This document shows, one piece after another, positions 1-6,710 of a stretch of 12,196 bases of DNA; positions within the stretch are counted from its first letter, which is position 1, and the number at the start of each line of letters is the position of its first letter. A program made the position numbers and the translations under genes. The stretch comes from JBMNNS01 sp050942625 (lineage in GTDB: Bacteria; Bacillota; Dethiobacteria; DTU022; UBA8154), in the NCBI GenBank assembly GCA_050942625.1, contig JBMNNS010000049.1, positions 1 through 12,196 on the forward strand. Direction: 5' to 3'. The notes beneath the pieces were generated by a model. The model was not told the DNA's origin, did no database searches, and saw only the letters and a list, made by a program, of their open reading frames with translations.

Positions 1-153
1 TCTGAATGAACGAAGTGATTCTGTCATTCTGAATGAACGAAGTGATTCTGTCATTCTGAATGAACGAAGTGATTCTGTCATTCTGAATGAACGAAGTGAT
101 TCTGTCATTCTGAATGAACGAAGTGATTCTGTCATTCTGAATGAACGAAGTGA
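1..153. repeat. 27-bp tandem repeat array, about 5.7 copies
   Basis: A 27-bp unit beginning TCTGAATGAACG and ending TTCTGTCAT is repeated head to tail at 1-27, 28-54, 55-81, 82-108 and 109-135 with no mismatch that I can see. A partial sixth copy (136-153) then diverges into a GAAGAATCT ending. The array touches the window edge, so its true length is unknown. Each unit carries CATTCTGA followed by GAA/CGAAGTGA, which resembles the interspersed CATTCTGAGCGAAGCGAAGAATCT-type repeat that I recall from many bacterial genomes (recollection, not searched). There is no coding signal; an open frame that crosses the final copy is only a product of the repeat. Confidence 0.95.
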
Positions 154-213
154 ATGAAGAATCTATTAAGCAGCTTAAAACTAAGATCCTTCGCTACCGC
201 TCAGAACGACAAT
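131..213. repeat. Imperfect palindromic element between the two tandem arrays
   Basis: The left arm reads GTCATTCTGA (131-140), then GAAGAATCT (156-164) and TTAAG (166-170). After a CAG loop (171-173) the right arm reads CTTAA (174-178), AGATCCTTC (183-191) and TCAGAACGAC (201-210). These are inverted counterparts of the left-arm blocks with one mismatch each in the two longer blocks. The middle portions (ATGAACGAAGTGAAT against GCTACCGC) match poorly and differ in length. The transcript would fold into a long interrupted hairpin. The layout is that of a small palindromic interspersed repeat or MITE-like remnant. It lies downstream of purH and could help end transcription or protect the 3' end, but there is no clean T tract next to it. 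Confidence 0.75.
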
Positions 214-273
214 GCTATGCTCAGAACGACAATGCTATGCTCAGAACGACAATGCTATGCTCAGAACGACAAT
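199..273. repeat. 20-bp tandem repeat array, about 3.7 copies
   Basis: The unit TCAGAACGACAATGCTATGC occurs at 201-220, 221-240 and 241-260, with a partial copy at 261-273 that ends in AATGGCGG. The first TCAGAACGAC block is also the outer part of the right arm of the neighbouring palindrome. The array is therefore an expansion of the arm tip plus about 10 bp of flanking DNA. No protein is likely here. Confidence 0.93.
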
Positions 274-286
274 GGCGGCAGTTTTT

Positions 287-307
287 TATAAAACCGGCTT
301 TTCCAGT
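287..307 (-). terminator. Possible weak terminator after purH
   Basis: On the minus strand ACTGG (307-303) can pair with CCGGT (297-293) around an AAAAG loop, with one G-T wobble, followed by TTTATAAAAAA. The stem is only 5 bp and the T tract is broken, so this is a weak candidate for ending the pur operon. The larger palindrome at 131-213 is an alternative. Confidence 0.3.
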
Positions 308-313
308 GGTCTC

Positions 314-332
314 GAACTATCCCCTGTCACCT
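314..332. repeat. Short interspersed repeat at the purH stop codon
   Basis: GAACTATCCCCTGTCACCT is one of three related copies in this window, the others being at 5668-5684 and 6842-6860. It overlaps the purH stop codon (TAG, 331-333, minus strand). Its core resembles the GTGACAGGGGACGGTTC-type extragenic repeat that I recall from Firmicute genomes, often discussed with REP-associated tyrosine transposases; that link is from memory, not from this sequence. Confidence 0.6.
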
Positions 333-1881
333 AGTGTTTAAAATACCTTCTGCCGGTAAAAATCATGGTAATACCATATTTTTCGCACGTTTCGATTACT
401 TCCTGATCACGGTTTGAGCCTCCAGGCTGGATGATAGCTGTAACACCCTCGGCGGCGGCAATTTCTACCCCATCCTTGAAGGGGAAGAAGGCATCGGAAG
501 CTAAAACACTCCCTTTAGTGTTCTCCCCAGCCTGCTTAACGGCAATTTGAACCGAACCGACCCGGCTCATCTGCCCTGCTCCGATTCCAAGCGTTTGCTG
601 TCGTTTGGTGATCACAATTGCATTTGATTTTATATGCTTAACAACCTTAAGGGCAAAGAGAAGGTCCTCCATTTCCTTCTCGGTTGGTTCCCGGCTGGTT
701 ACTACACGCCACTGCTCTGTGTTGTAGGTTTCTGCTAAATCATCCTGTAAAAGAAGTCCACCGCTTACTTTTTTAAAGTCTAGCCCTTGTGCAACGTTTT
801 CAGCTGGCATTAAGGGTATTTGCAAAAGGCGTACGTCTTTTTTGGAAGAAAATATTTCCAAAGCCGCTGCGGAAAAAGAGGGTGCAGCAATAACCTCCAG
901 AAATATTTTTTGCATAAGGGTGGCAGTTTCCTGATCCACCTCCCTATTTAAAGCAACTATCCCTCCAAAAATAGAAATTGGATCGGCATCATGCGCCTTC
1001 TGGTAAGCTTTTGCCAGAGAATCTGCACTGGCAACTCCACAGGGGTTGGCATGTTTAACAGCAACAACAGTAGGTTCTTCAAATTCCCTGACCATTTCCC
1101 AGGCGGCATGAAGATCGTTGATATTGTTAAAGGACAATTCCTTGCCTTGCAGCTGTTTTGCCATCGCAATAGAACTTTGGGGCGGCATAGGCTCAATATA
1201 AAAAGATGCTTTTTGATGAGGGTTTTCCCCGTAACGTAGTTCCTTTTCTTTCTTAAACGGCAAGGTAATTAATGGGGGAGCGAGGGCTTTCCTGGGAATT
1301 TTTTTCCAAAGGTAATTGCTGATAAGGCTATCATAGTAAGCAGTATGTAAAAAAGCTTCCACGGCCAATTCAAAACGCCTGGAAAGTGATATATCATCTT
1401 TTTGTCTTAATTCCTCTATAACTTGGCTGTAACTCGAAGGCTCGACAATGACAATTACATCACGATAATTTTTGGCAGCAGCTCTGACCATGGTAGGCCC
1501 ACCAATATCGATATTCTCAATAGCTTCCTCCAGAGTAGTCCCTTCTTTGGCTGTTACCTCCGCAAAGGGGTAAAGGTTAACTGCTACCAGATCAATGCCC
1601 ACAATATTATGTTCCTGCATCTGTTGTCTGTGAAGTGCAAGATCCCTGCGGGCCAAAATTCCTCCATGAACAAGGGGGTGAAGTGTTTTTAGCCTTCCCT
1701 CCAGGATCTCAGGAAAACCTGTTAACTCACTGACATCCTGGACTTTAATACCATTTTCCCTCAGGGTCCGGGCCGTTCCGCCAGTTGAAATAATTTCCCA
1801 CCCCATGGAAATCAGTTCTTGAGAGAAAATTACTACACCTGTTTTGTCTGAAACACTAATTAGTGCCTTTTTAGTTTTCAT
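331..1881 (-). CDS. purH: Bifunctional AICAR formyltransferase / IMP cyclohydrolase
   Basis: PurH carries out the last two steps of IMP synthesis in the cytoplasm: formyl transfer from 10-formyl-THF to AICAR, then ring closure to IMP. The 516-residue length is normal for the family. The N-terminal MGS-like cyclohydrolase domain (about 1-145) shows SDKTG (11-15), STGGTAR (32-38), HPLVHGGIL (68-76) and NIDIGGPTMVRAAAKN (123-138). The AICAR transformylase domain follows, with RYGENPHQ (217-224), the catalytic Lys-His pair in VKHANPCG (K276, H277) and SDAFFPFKDGVE near 462-473. Translation starts at ATG 1881, which lies inside the end of purN (11-nt overlap including the purN stop), so the two are probably translationally coupled. 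A GGGAG stretch about 14 nt upstream may serve as the ribosome binding site. It is the last gene of the operon here; purD, which follows purH in Bacillus, is not in the 330 bp beyond it. Confidence 0.97.
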   Translation of the reverse strand: MKTKKALISVSDKTGVVIFSQELISMGWEIISTGGTARTLRENGIKVQDVSELTGFPEILEGRLKTLHPLVHGGILARRDLALHRQQMQEHNIVGIDLVAVNLYPFAEVTAKEGTTLEEAIENIDIGGPTMVRAAAKNYRDVIVIVEPSSYSQVIEELRQKDDISLSRRFELAVEAFLHTAYYDSLISNYLWKKIPRKALAPPLITLPFKKEKELRYGENPHQKASFYIEPMPPQSSIAMAKQLQGKELSFNNINDLHAAWEMVREFEEPTVVAVKHANPCGVASADSLAKAYQKAHDADPISIFGGIVALNREVDQETATLMQKIFLEVIAAPSFSAAALEIFSSKKDVRLLQIPLMPAENVAQGLDFKKVSGGLLLQDDLAETYNTEQWRVVTSREPTEKEMEDLLFALKVVKHIKSNAIVITKRQQTLGIGAGQMSRVGSVQIAVKQAGENTKGSVLASDAFFPFKDGVEIAAAEGVTAIIQPGGSNRDQEVIETCEKYGITMIFTGRRYFKH

Positions 1882-2476
1882 TAATTAGACATTTTCTCCC
1901 TTCTAAACGTAATTTACCCTCTATAAAAAGCTGGATTGCCCGTGGGTAAAGGCGGTGCTCAACCTCATGAATACGTTGCTGCAAGGATTCTTCCGTATCA
2001 TGATCAAAAACAGGCACAGCTTCCTGGAGGATAATGGGTCCCTCGTCAAGACCTTCATCAACAAAATGAACACTGCAACCGCTTACCTTTACACCATACG
2101 CAAGAGCCTGCCCCACGCCGTTTACCCCTGGAAAAGCAGGAAGCAGGGAGGGATGGATGTTCATGATTCTACCCCGGTATTCCTTTATAAAAACAGGGGA
2201 TAACACGCGCATAAAACCAGCAAGGATCACCAGCTCTATTTTTTTTTCCTGTAGCCGGGCAACTAGGGCCTTATCATAGGCTATCCTATTTTCATAGTCG
2301 TCCGGGTCCAGGTAGAGGGCCTCGATACCGTTGTTTTTAGCCCTTTCAAGAGCATAAGCATTCTGGTTGTCGCTAAGCACCAGTTCCAGGGAACCCGTAA
2401 TTTGCCCCCTATCCACAGCATCCATGATAGCCTGCAAATTGCTTCCATATCCAGAAGCAAGCACAGCCATTTTCAT
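1871..2476 (-). CDS. purN: Phosphoribosylglycinamide (GAR) formyltransferase, folate-dependent
   Basis: PurN transfers a formyl group from 10-formyl-THF to GAR to give FGAR, the third step of purine synthesis. The 201-residue protein has the N-terminal ASGYGSNLQAI phosphate-binding segment (7-17), the catalytic stretch NIHPSLLPAF with N106 and H108, and DEGLDEGPII with D144. These positions coincide with the Escherichia coli catalytic triad numbering as I know it. The ATG at 2476 has GAGGTG 10 nt upstream; a second ATG two codons in is possible but less well placed. It starts 21 bp after purM and overlaps purH by 11 nt, so it is an internal operon gene. Formate-dependent PurT is not present in the window. 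Nothing looks truncated. Confidence 0.96.
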   Translation of the reverse strand: MKMAVLASGYGSNLQAIMDAVDRGQITGSLELVLSDNQNAYALERAKNNGIEALYLDPDDYENRIAYDKALVARLQEKKIELVILAGFMRVLSPVFIKEYRGRIMNIHPSLLPAFPGVNGVGQALAYGVKVSGCSVHFVDEGLDEGPIILQEAVPVFDHDTEESLQQRIHEVEHRLYPRAIQLFIEGKLRLEGRKCLINEN

Positions 2477-2497
2477 CCTTTTCGCTCACCTCATCTC

Positions 2498-3544
2498 CTA
2501 TTCGATAACCACAGAAACCTTTCCTGCCTCGCCTTCCTCTATCAGGCCTATTTCCCAGGCAGCAGTTCCTTTTTTCTCTATTTGCCTTAACAATGGAGCA
2601 CAAGTTTCCGGTGGGACAACAAGAATCATGCCTACCCCCATGTTAAAGGTGCGTAGCATATCCTCCTCTTTTACATTCCCCAATTCCTGGATGAGGGGAA
2701 AGATGGCCGGGACTTCCCAACTGCCGCTTTTAACAATAGCCCTCAGGCCCACGGGCAAAACCCGCTGAAGGTTATTGCCCATTCCCCCACCGGTAATGTG
2801 TGCCAACCCCTTGATTTTATACTCCTGTAAAAGGGGAAGGAGCAGAGGAGCATAGATTGCGGTTGGCTTTAATAATTCCTCGCCTAAAGTGGTATCAAGC
2901 CCAGGAATTTGGGCCTGCAGGGAAAGTCCGGCATGTTCTAACAGCACTTTGCGTACAAGGGAATAGCCGTTACTATGCAATCCGGTAGAAGAAAGGCCCA
3001 GGAGAAGATCGCCAGGAGCTATTTCCTGGCCACTAATTATTTTTTCTTTGTCAACTATGCCTACAGCAAAACCGGCCAGATCATATTCCCCTTCACTGTA
3101 AAAACCAGGCATTTCAGCTGTTTCACCGCCCAAAAGGGAACAACCGGCTTGCCGGCAACCCTCCACCACGCCACTAATTATTTCTGTAACAAGGGAATGC
3201 TCAAGCTTGCCCACAGCCAAGTAATCCAGGAAAAATAAAGGGGCAGCCCCTTGAACCAATAGATCGTTAACGCACATCGCTACCAGATCTATTCCAACGG
3301 TATCGTGCTTACCCAGCATAAAGGCAATTTTTAGTTTTGTTCCAACTCCATCAGTTGCAGCAGCAAAAACCGGATTTTCATATAACTGCAGATCCGGCTC
3401 GAAGAGGCCCGCAAAACCACCTATTTCTGTTAATACCCCTGGCCTGAAGGTGGTCCAAACCATACCCTTAATACCTTCTACCATCTTTTCGGCAGCTTCA
3501 ATATCAACCCCAGCTTTTTTATAGTCAAAACTCTCACCAGCCAT
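2498..3544 (-). CDS. purM: Phosphoribosylformylglycinamidine cyclo-ligase (AIR synthetase)
   Basis: PurM closes the imidazole ring, turning FGAM and ATP into AIR. It belongs to the PurM/PurL/SelD/HypE ATP-binding superfamily and works as a homodimer in the cytoplasm. The 348-residue length is typical. Visible signatures are DGVGTK (65-70), CVNDLLVQGA (91-100), the GGETAEMPGFY loop (139-149) and a later HITGGGMGNNLQR. The last is a mild variant of the common HITGGG(F/L)xENxPR. The ATG at 3544 follows the purF stop by 12 bp. Its ribosome binding site (AAGGGG) overlaps the purF TAA, which suggests coupled translation. The product would be used next by PurE, whose gene lies upstream in the same operon. 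Confidence 0.97.
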   Translation of the reverse strand: MAGESFDYKKAGVDIEAAEKMVEGIKGMVWTTFRPGVLTEIGGFAGLFEPDLQLYENPVFAAATDGVGTKLKIAFMLGKHDTVGIDLVAMCVNDLLVQGAAPLFFLDYLAVGKLEHSLVTEIISGVVEGCRQAGCSLLGGETAEMPGFYSEGEYDLAGFAVGIVDKEKIISGQEIAPGDLLLGLSSTGLHSNGYSLVRKVLLEHAGLSLQAQIPGLDTTLGEELLKPTAIYAPLLLPLLQEYKIKGLAHITGGGMGNNLQRVLPVGLRAIVKSGSWEVPAIFPLIQELGNVKEEDMLRTFNMGVGMILVVPPETCAPLLRQIEKKGTAAWEIGLIEEGEAGKVSVVIE

Positions 3545-3556
3545 GCAAACAGCCCC

Positions 3557-4963
3557 TTAAATAGGATATTTCCTGGAAAAACAGCCCATACAGGCATTTT
3601 TTGCCGGCATTCCAACTGCTTCCAACATACCCCTGGCACTTAAATAGCCCAGGGAAGTAGCTCCCAGTTCCCGGCGTATTTCCTCTACCTCTTTCTTGCT
3701 GCCAATTAATTCCTCGGATGTTTGGATATTAATGCCATAATAACATGGTGAGATGATCGGCGGGGAGCTAATCCGCAAATGGACCTCCCTTGCTCCGGCT
3801 TTAAAGAACATCTTTATGATTTTTTTGCTCGTCGTTCCCCTTACTATCGAGTCATCTACTACCACAATACTTTTTCCCTGAACTACTTTTTGAACAGGGT
3901 TTAATTTCAGCTGCACCCCCGTGTTGCGGATCCCTTCATCCGGCTGGATAAAGGTGCGGCCAATATAGCGATTTTTAATCAGGCCCATCTCATAAGGAAG
4001 GCCTGCCCTTTCAGCAAACCCGGAAGCTGCTGCCAGGCTGGAATCCGGAACCCCTGTAACTAGATCCGCCTGCAGGGGGTGCTCCCTGGCAAGCTGCCTT
4101 CCCAGCTCTTTGCGAACTAGATGGACATTTTTCCCCTGTATGTCGCTGTCAGGCCGGGCAAAATAAACAAATTCAAAGATACAAAGGGCAGTGCTGTTGG
4201 AAGCTAAAAACTGGATACTTTCCAGCCCTTCCCTTGAGATTATTACCATTTCACCAGGGTTGACCTCTTTGATAAATTCTGCACCAATAGTATCAAAAGC
4301 ACAAGTTTCGGAAGCAAGCACATAGTGCCCCTCCCAGCGTCCCAGAGAAAGGGGCCTGATACCATGGGGATCCCGCACCCCCACCAGTTTTTTTTCGGTC
4401 AAAAAAACGAAAGAATATGCCCCTTTAAGTAAGGGTAATATATTTTTCAGGGAAGAAGGCAGGTCATCCGATCCATAGCGGGCAATAAGGTGGGTAACCA
4501 GCTCGCTGTCCGTGGTAGTTTGAAAGATGGAGCCTTCATTTTCTAATTTTGCCCTTAATTTTTCGGCATTGATAATATTACCATTATGGGCAATAGCTAA
4601 GTGGCCCCCGCGGTATCTGACAAGAAGGGGTTGTGTATTTTCCGGCTGGCTGTCGCCATCTATAGAATTGCGGACATGGCCAACGGAAGCCACTGCATTA
4701 ACATCCTCCAATCCAAGAGGGCCCGAAAATACTTTTGAAACAAGCCCCATACCTTTCTTTAAGTAAATCTTTTGGCCATCGCTTATTGCCAGGCCGGCGC
4801 TTTCCTGCCCACGGTGCTGGAGGGCATAGAGGGCATAAACGGTTGCTTGGGATAGGTTTTTACCTGGTGCAAAAGCACCAAAAACGCCGCAGGCCTCCTT
4901 TATTTTACCAGACATCAAACTGTTTTTATTATGGCAAACAGCTAAACGTTTTATTGCGGACAT
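3557..4963 (-). CDS. purF: Amidophosphoribosyltransferase (glutamine PRPP amidotransferase)
   Basis: PurF makes phosphoribosylamine from PRPP and glutamine, the committed step of purine synthesis. I chose the ATG at 4963 (468 aa). A longer frame opens with a TTG at 4984, but that codon lies inside the ribosome binding site GAGGAAGGG. This start gives a 24-residue propeptide before the catalytic N-terminal cysteine (C25 in EACGVFGAF), which would be exposed by processing as in the Bacillus enzyme. The Ntn glutaminase domain runs to about 240. The phosphoribosyltransferase domain has the PRPP loop VVVDDSIVRGTTS (367-379). Cysteines C261, C407, C458 and C461 match the ligands of the [4Fe-4S] cluster of the B. 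subtilis-type enzyme, which implies an oxygen-sensitive protein. The usual GHVRY(S/A/P)T segment reads GHVRNSIDGDS here (96-105). Feedback control by purine nucleotides is expected from the family. Confidence 0.96.
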   Translation of the reverse strand: MSAIKRLAVCHNKNSLMSGKIKEACGVFGAFAPGKNLSQATVYALYALQHRGQESAGLAISDGQKIYLKKGMGLVSKVFSGPLGLEDVNAVASVGHVRNSIDGDSQPENTQPLLVRYRGGHLAIAHNGNIINAEKLRAKLENEGSIFQTTTDSELVTHLIARYGSDDLPSSLKNILPLLKGAYSFVFLTEKKLVGVRDPHGIRPLSLGRWEGHYVLASETCAFDTIGAEFIKEVNPGEMVIISREGLESIQFLASNSTALCIFEFVYFARPDSDIQGKNVHLVRKELGRQLAREHPLQADLVTGVPDSSLAAASGFAERAGLPYEMGLIKNRYIGRTFIQPDEGIRNTGVQLKLNPVQKVVQGKSIVVVDDSIVRGTTSKKIIKMFFKAGAREVHLRISSPPIISPCYYGINIQTSEELIGSKKEVEEIRRELGATSLGYLSARGMLEAVGMPAKNACMGCFSRKYPI

Positions 4964-4973
4964 AAAGTAATAA

Positions 4974-4982
4974 CCCTTCCTC
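4974..4982 (-). promoter_or_regulatory. Ribosome binding site deciding the purF start
   Basis: GAGGAAGGG on the minus strand lies 10 nt before ATG 4963. The alternative upstream TTG (4984-4982) shares bases with this site and has no comparable site of its own, so ATG 4963 is preferred. Confidence 0.75.
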
Positions 4983-5031
4983 AAAATCCAGTATTTTTAG
5001 ACTGCCAGGCAGCCGCTTTATTAATCTTCTT

Positions 5032-5559
5032 TTATTTTTTACTCTGAAGGTAAGCCTCGTATCCCAGTTTCTGGAGCTCAAAGTTTTTGTCCCTAACCTG
5101 TTCAGCAAGTTCCAATTTATACTGCTGGACCTTTTCCCTGATGGACGGATCACCAACGCCAATGATCTGGGCTGCTAAAACCCCGGCGTTATAGGCCCCG
5201 TCAACAGCTACCGTAGCAACAGGTACCCCTTTGGGCATCTGAACAGTGGCATAAAGAGCATCCACCCCATTCAAGGCCGACCCGCTCAGGGGCACCGCAA
5301 TAACGGGCAAAGGGGTAAAGGCAGCAATCATCCCGGCAAGGTGGGCAGCCCAACCCGCCCCGGCAACGATCACCTTTATTCCCCGGCCAGCAGCATTTTT
5401 AGCAAACGTAGCCGTTTCCTCTGGCAAACGATGAGCCGAGGAAATGAGAACCTCAGCTGGGAGGCCAAACCTCTCCAGGGCCTTTAAACACTGCAACATA
5501 ACAGGTAAGTCGGTATCACTGCCCATAACAACACTTACTATTGCATTTTTTGCCTTCAT
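5032..5559 (-). CDS. purE: N5-carboxyaminoimidazole ribonucleotide mutase / AIR carboxylase subunit
   Basis: PurE converts N5-CAIR (or AIR plus CO2 in class II enzymes) to CAIR. The 175-residue protein contains GSDTDLP (13-19), the catalytic SAHR segment (41-44), and ALNGVDALYATVQMPKGVPVATV further on, all features of class I PurE. The loop normally reading GAG(G/A)AAHLPGM is GAGWAAHLAGM here (67-77), with Trp and Ala at two usually conserved positions. Class I enzymes normally need PurK to make N5-CAIR; no purK is in the window, so it must be elsewhere or be dispensable. The ATG at 5559 has AGGTG about 9 nt upstream. It lies 128 bp after guaA and 68 bp before the chosen purF start, and begins the close-packed pur block. 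The 128-bp leader holds one short repeat and a weak TATAAG (5617-5622) that could be an internal -10 box. I see no riboswitch fold. Confidence 0.95.
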   Translation of the reverse strand: MKAKNAIVSVVMGSDTDLPVMLQCLKALERFGLPAEVLISSAHRLPEETATFAKNAAGRGIKVIVAGAGWAAHLAGMIAAFTPLPVIAVPLSGSALNGVDALYATVQMPKGVPVATVAVDGAYNAGVLAAQIIGVGDPSIREKVQQYKLELAEQVRDKNFELQKLGYEAYLQSKK

Positions 5560-5667
5560 AATTTAACACCTGACCCACCCAGACTTTTGCCTGAGTTATT
5601 TTTATTGACCTGCGTTCTTATACCACCATCTATTATGGAAACCATATTTAACAGACAAGGCTAGAAC

Positions 5668-5684
5668 GAACTATCCCTGCACCT
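5668..5684. repeat. Short interspersed repeat just after guaA
   Basis: GAACTATCCCTGCACCT differs from the copy at 314-332 by two single-base losses and lies 3 bp beyond the guaA stop codon (5688-5690, minus strand). It has the same orientation relative to transcription as the copies at the purH and groEL ends. Confidence 0.5.
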
Positions 5685-5687
5685 ATG

Positions 5688-6626
5688 TTACTCCCACTCG
5701 ATAGTGGAGGGCGGTTTAACAGTCATATCGTAGACAAAGCGGTTAACCTGGGGAATCTTTTGCACAAGCCTTTGGGAGATGGATTCTAAAACATCGTAAG
5801 GGAAACGGAACCAGTCTGCTGTCATTCCGTCCTTGCTTGTAACCGCACGCAGAACAATAGTATGGCCATAAACCCTGCGGCCATCCTTTATCCCTACGCT
5901 GAAAATACCGGGTAAAACAGCAAAAGCTTGCCATATTTTACGGTATAGGCCTGCTTTTTTTATTTCTTCTTCAATAATGGCTTCCGCCTCCTGCAAAATA
6001 GCTATTTTTTCCGGTGTTACCTCCCCCAAAATACGGACCGCCAAACCAGGGCCTGGGAAAGGATGCCGCCAAACGATCTCTTCCGGCAGTCCTAGCTCTG
6101 TAGCAACCCGGCGCACATCATCCTTATAGAGGCTTTTCAACGGTTCGACTAAAGTAAATCGCATATCTTCTGGAAGTCCCCCTACATTGTGATGCGATTT
6201 GATCACTTCTTTTGTAGCGGTTCCGCTTTCAAGAAGATCAGCATAAAGGGTTCCTTGCACCAGGAAGTCGACTTTCCCAAGTTTTGCTGCTTCCCTTTCA
6301 AAAACACGGATAAAGTGGTTTCCAATAATTTTCCTTTTCCTTTCAGGGTCAGTAACGCCCTGGAGGAGATTTAAAAATTCATGGGCTGCATCCACAGCCC
6401 TGATCTGTAAATTAAATTTGCCAAAGATAGAGAGGACCTGCTCTTTTTCGCCCTTGCGCAATAATCCGGTGTCTACAAAGATACAAGTTAACCTTGGGCC
6501 AATAGCTTTGTGTACAAGCATCGCCGCAACAGAGGAGTCGATCCCTCCGCTAAGGCCGCAGACAGCCTTTCCTCCCTTTACCTTTTCCCTAATTTCCTGA
6601 ATGCTATTTTCAATAAATTTTTTCAC
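5688..6626 (-). CDS. guaA: GMP synthase, ATP-pyrophosphatase (synthetase) subunit only
   Basis: This protein adenylates XMP and aminates it to GMP. It has 312 residues, whereas ordinary bacterial GuaA has about 510-525 with an N-terminal class I glutaminase. Here the protein begins directly at the ATP-pyrophosphatase domain: SGGIDSS P-loop (26-32), VDTGLLRKGE (51-60), VTDPERKRKIIG (91-102), IKSHHNVGGLPEDM (142-155), the HPFPGPGLAVRILGEV linker (188-203) and a complete C-terminal dimerisation domain ending VKPPSTIEWE. The start is GTG 6626 with AAAGGGGA 8 nt upstream, and an in-frame TGA at 6651-6653 closes the frame, so there is no fused glutaminase and no sign of a fresh frameshift. It has its own promoter. 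The size matches archaeal GuaAb, but motifs such as TATKEVIKSHH look bacterial. A partner glutaminase must be elsewhere, or the enzyme uses free ammonia. Confidence 0.93.
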   Translation of the reverse strand: MKKFIENSIQEIREKVKGGKAVCGLSGGIDSSVAAMLVHKAIGPRLTCIFVDTGLLRKGEKEQVLSIFGKFNLQIRAVDAAHEFLNLLQGVTDPERKRKIIGNHFIRVFEREAAKLGKVDFLVQGTLYADLLESGTATKEVIKSHHNVGGLPEDMRFTLVEPLKSLYKDDVRRVATELGLPEEIVWRHPFPGPGLAVRILGEVTPEKIAILQEAEAIIEEEIKKAGLYRKIWQAFAVLPGIFSVGIKDGRRVYGHTIVLRAVTSKDGMTADWFRFPYDVLESISQRLVQKIPQVNRFVYDMTVKPPSTIEWE

Positions 6627-6634
6627 AGCAAAAG

Positions 6635-6642
6635 TCCCCTTT
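6635..6642 (-). promoter_or_regulatory. Ribosome binding site deciding the guaA GTG start
   Basis: AAAGGGGA on the minus strand is 8 nt before GTG 6626. Together with the in-frame stop 25 bp upstream of the start it supports a true short guaA and not the tail of a longer gene. Confidence 0.8.
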
Positions 6643-6680
6643 AATCTTAATCAACACACTCTTATACCACTTTTTTCCGA

Positions 6681-6710
6681 ATTCATCATTATTCATCATT
6701 ATTCATCATT
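6681..6710. repeat. Three copies of a 10-bp direct repeat in the guaA leader
   Basis: ATTCATCATT occurs three times without change at 6681-6690, 6691-6700 and 6701-6710 (AATGATGAAT on the transcribed minus strand). The array abuts the -10 box and would include the transcription start. It could be an operator of direct repeats or a simple slippage-prone tract. Confidence 0.9.

Noticed and set aside
1..273. Possible CRISPR array
   Set aside because: The units are contiguous with no unique spacers, so this is a minisatellite and not a CRISPR array.
141..341. A plus-strand open frame of 66 codons across the repeat arrays
   Set aside because: It is built from the tandem repeats and the purH-end repeat and has no ribosome binding site, so it is not a gene.
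4964..4984. Upstream TTG start for purF
   Set aside because: The TTG overlaps the ribosome binding site of the ATG at 4963 and would give an unusually long propeptide.
5560..5687. Purine riboswitch in the guaA-purE gap or in the guaA leader
   Set aside because: Neither region shows the conserved three-way-junction loops, and no terminator hairpin follows.
5616..6670. Shared TCTTATACCAC at 5616-5626 and 6660-6670, in front of purE and guaA
   Set aside because: An 11-bp match is expected by chance many times in 12 kb on both strands, and the two sites lie at different distances from their genes.
6671..6690. Possible PurR box (TTTTCCGAATTCA) in the guaA leader, and CGAACTAT at 313-320 and 5667-5674
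   Set aside because: Each matches only part of the Bacillus PurBox, none has a properly spaced inverted partner, and the CGAACTAT copies are part of the interspersed repeat.
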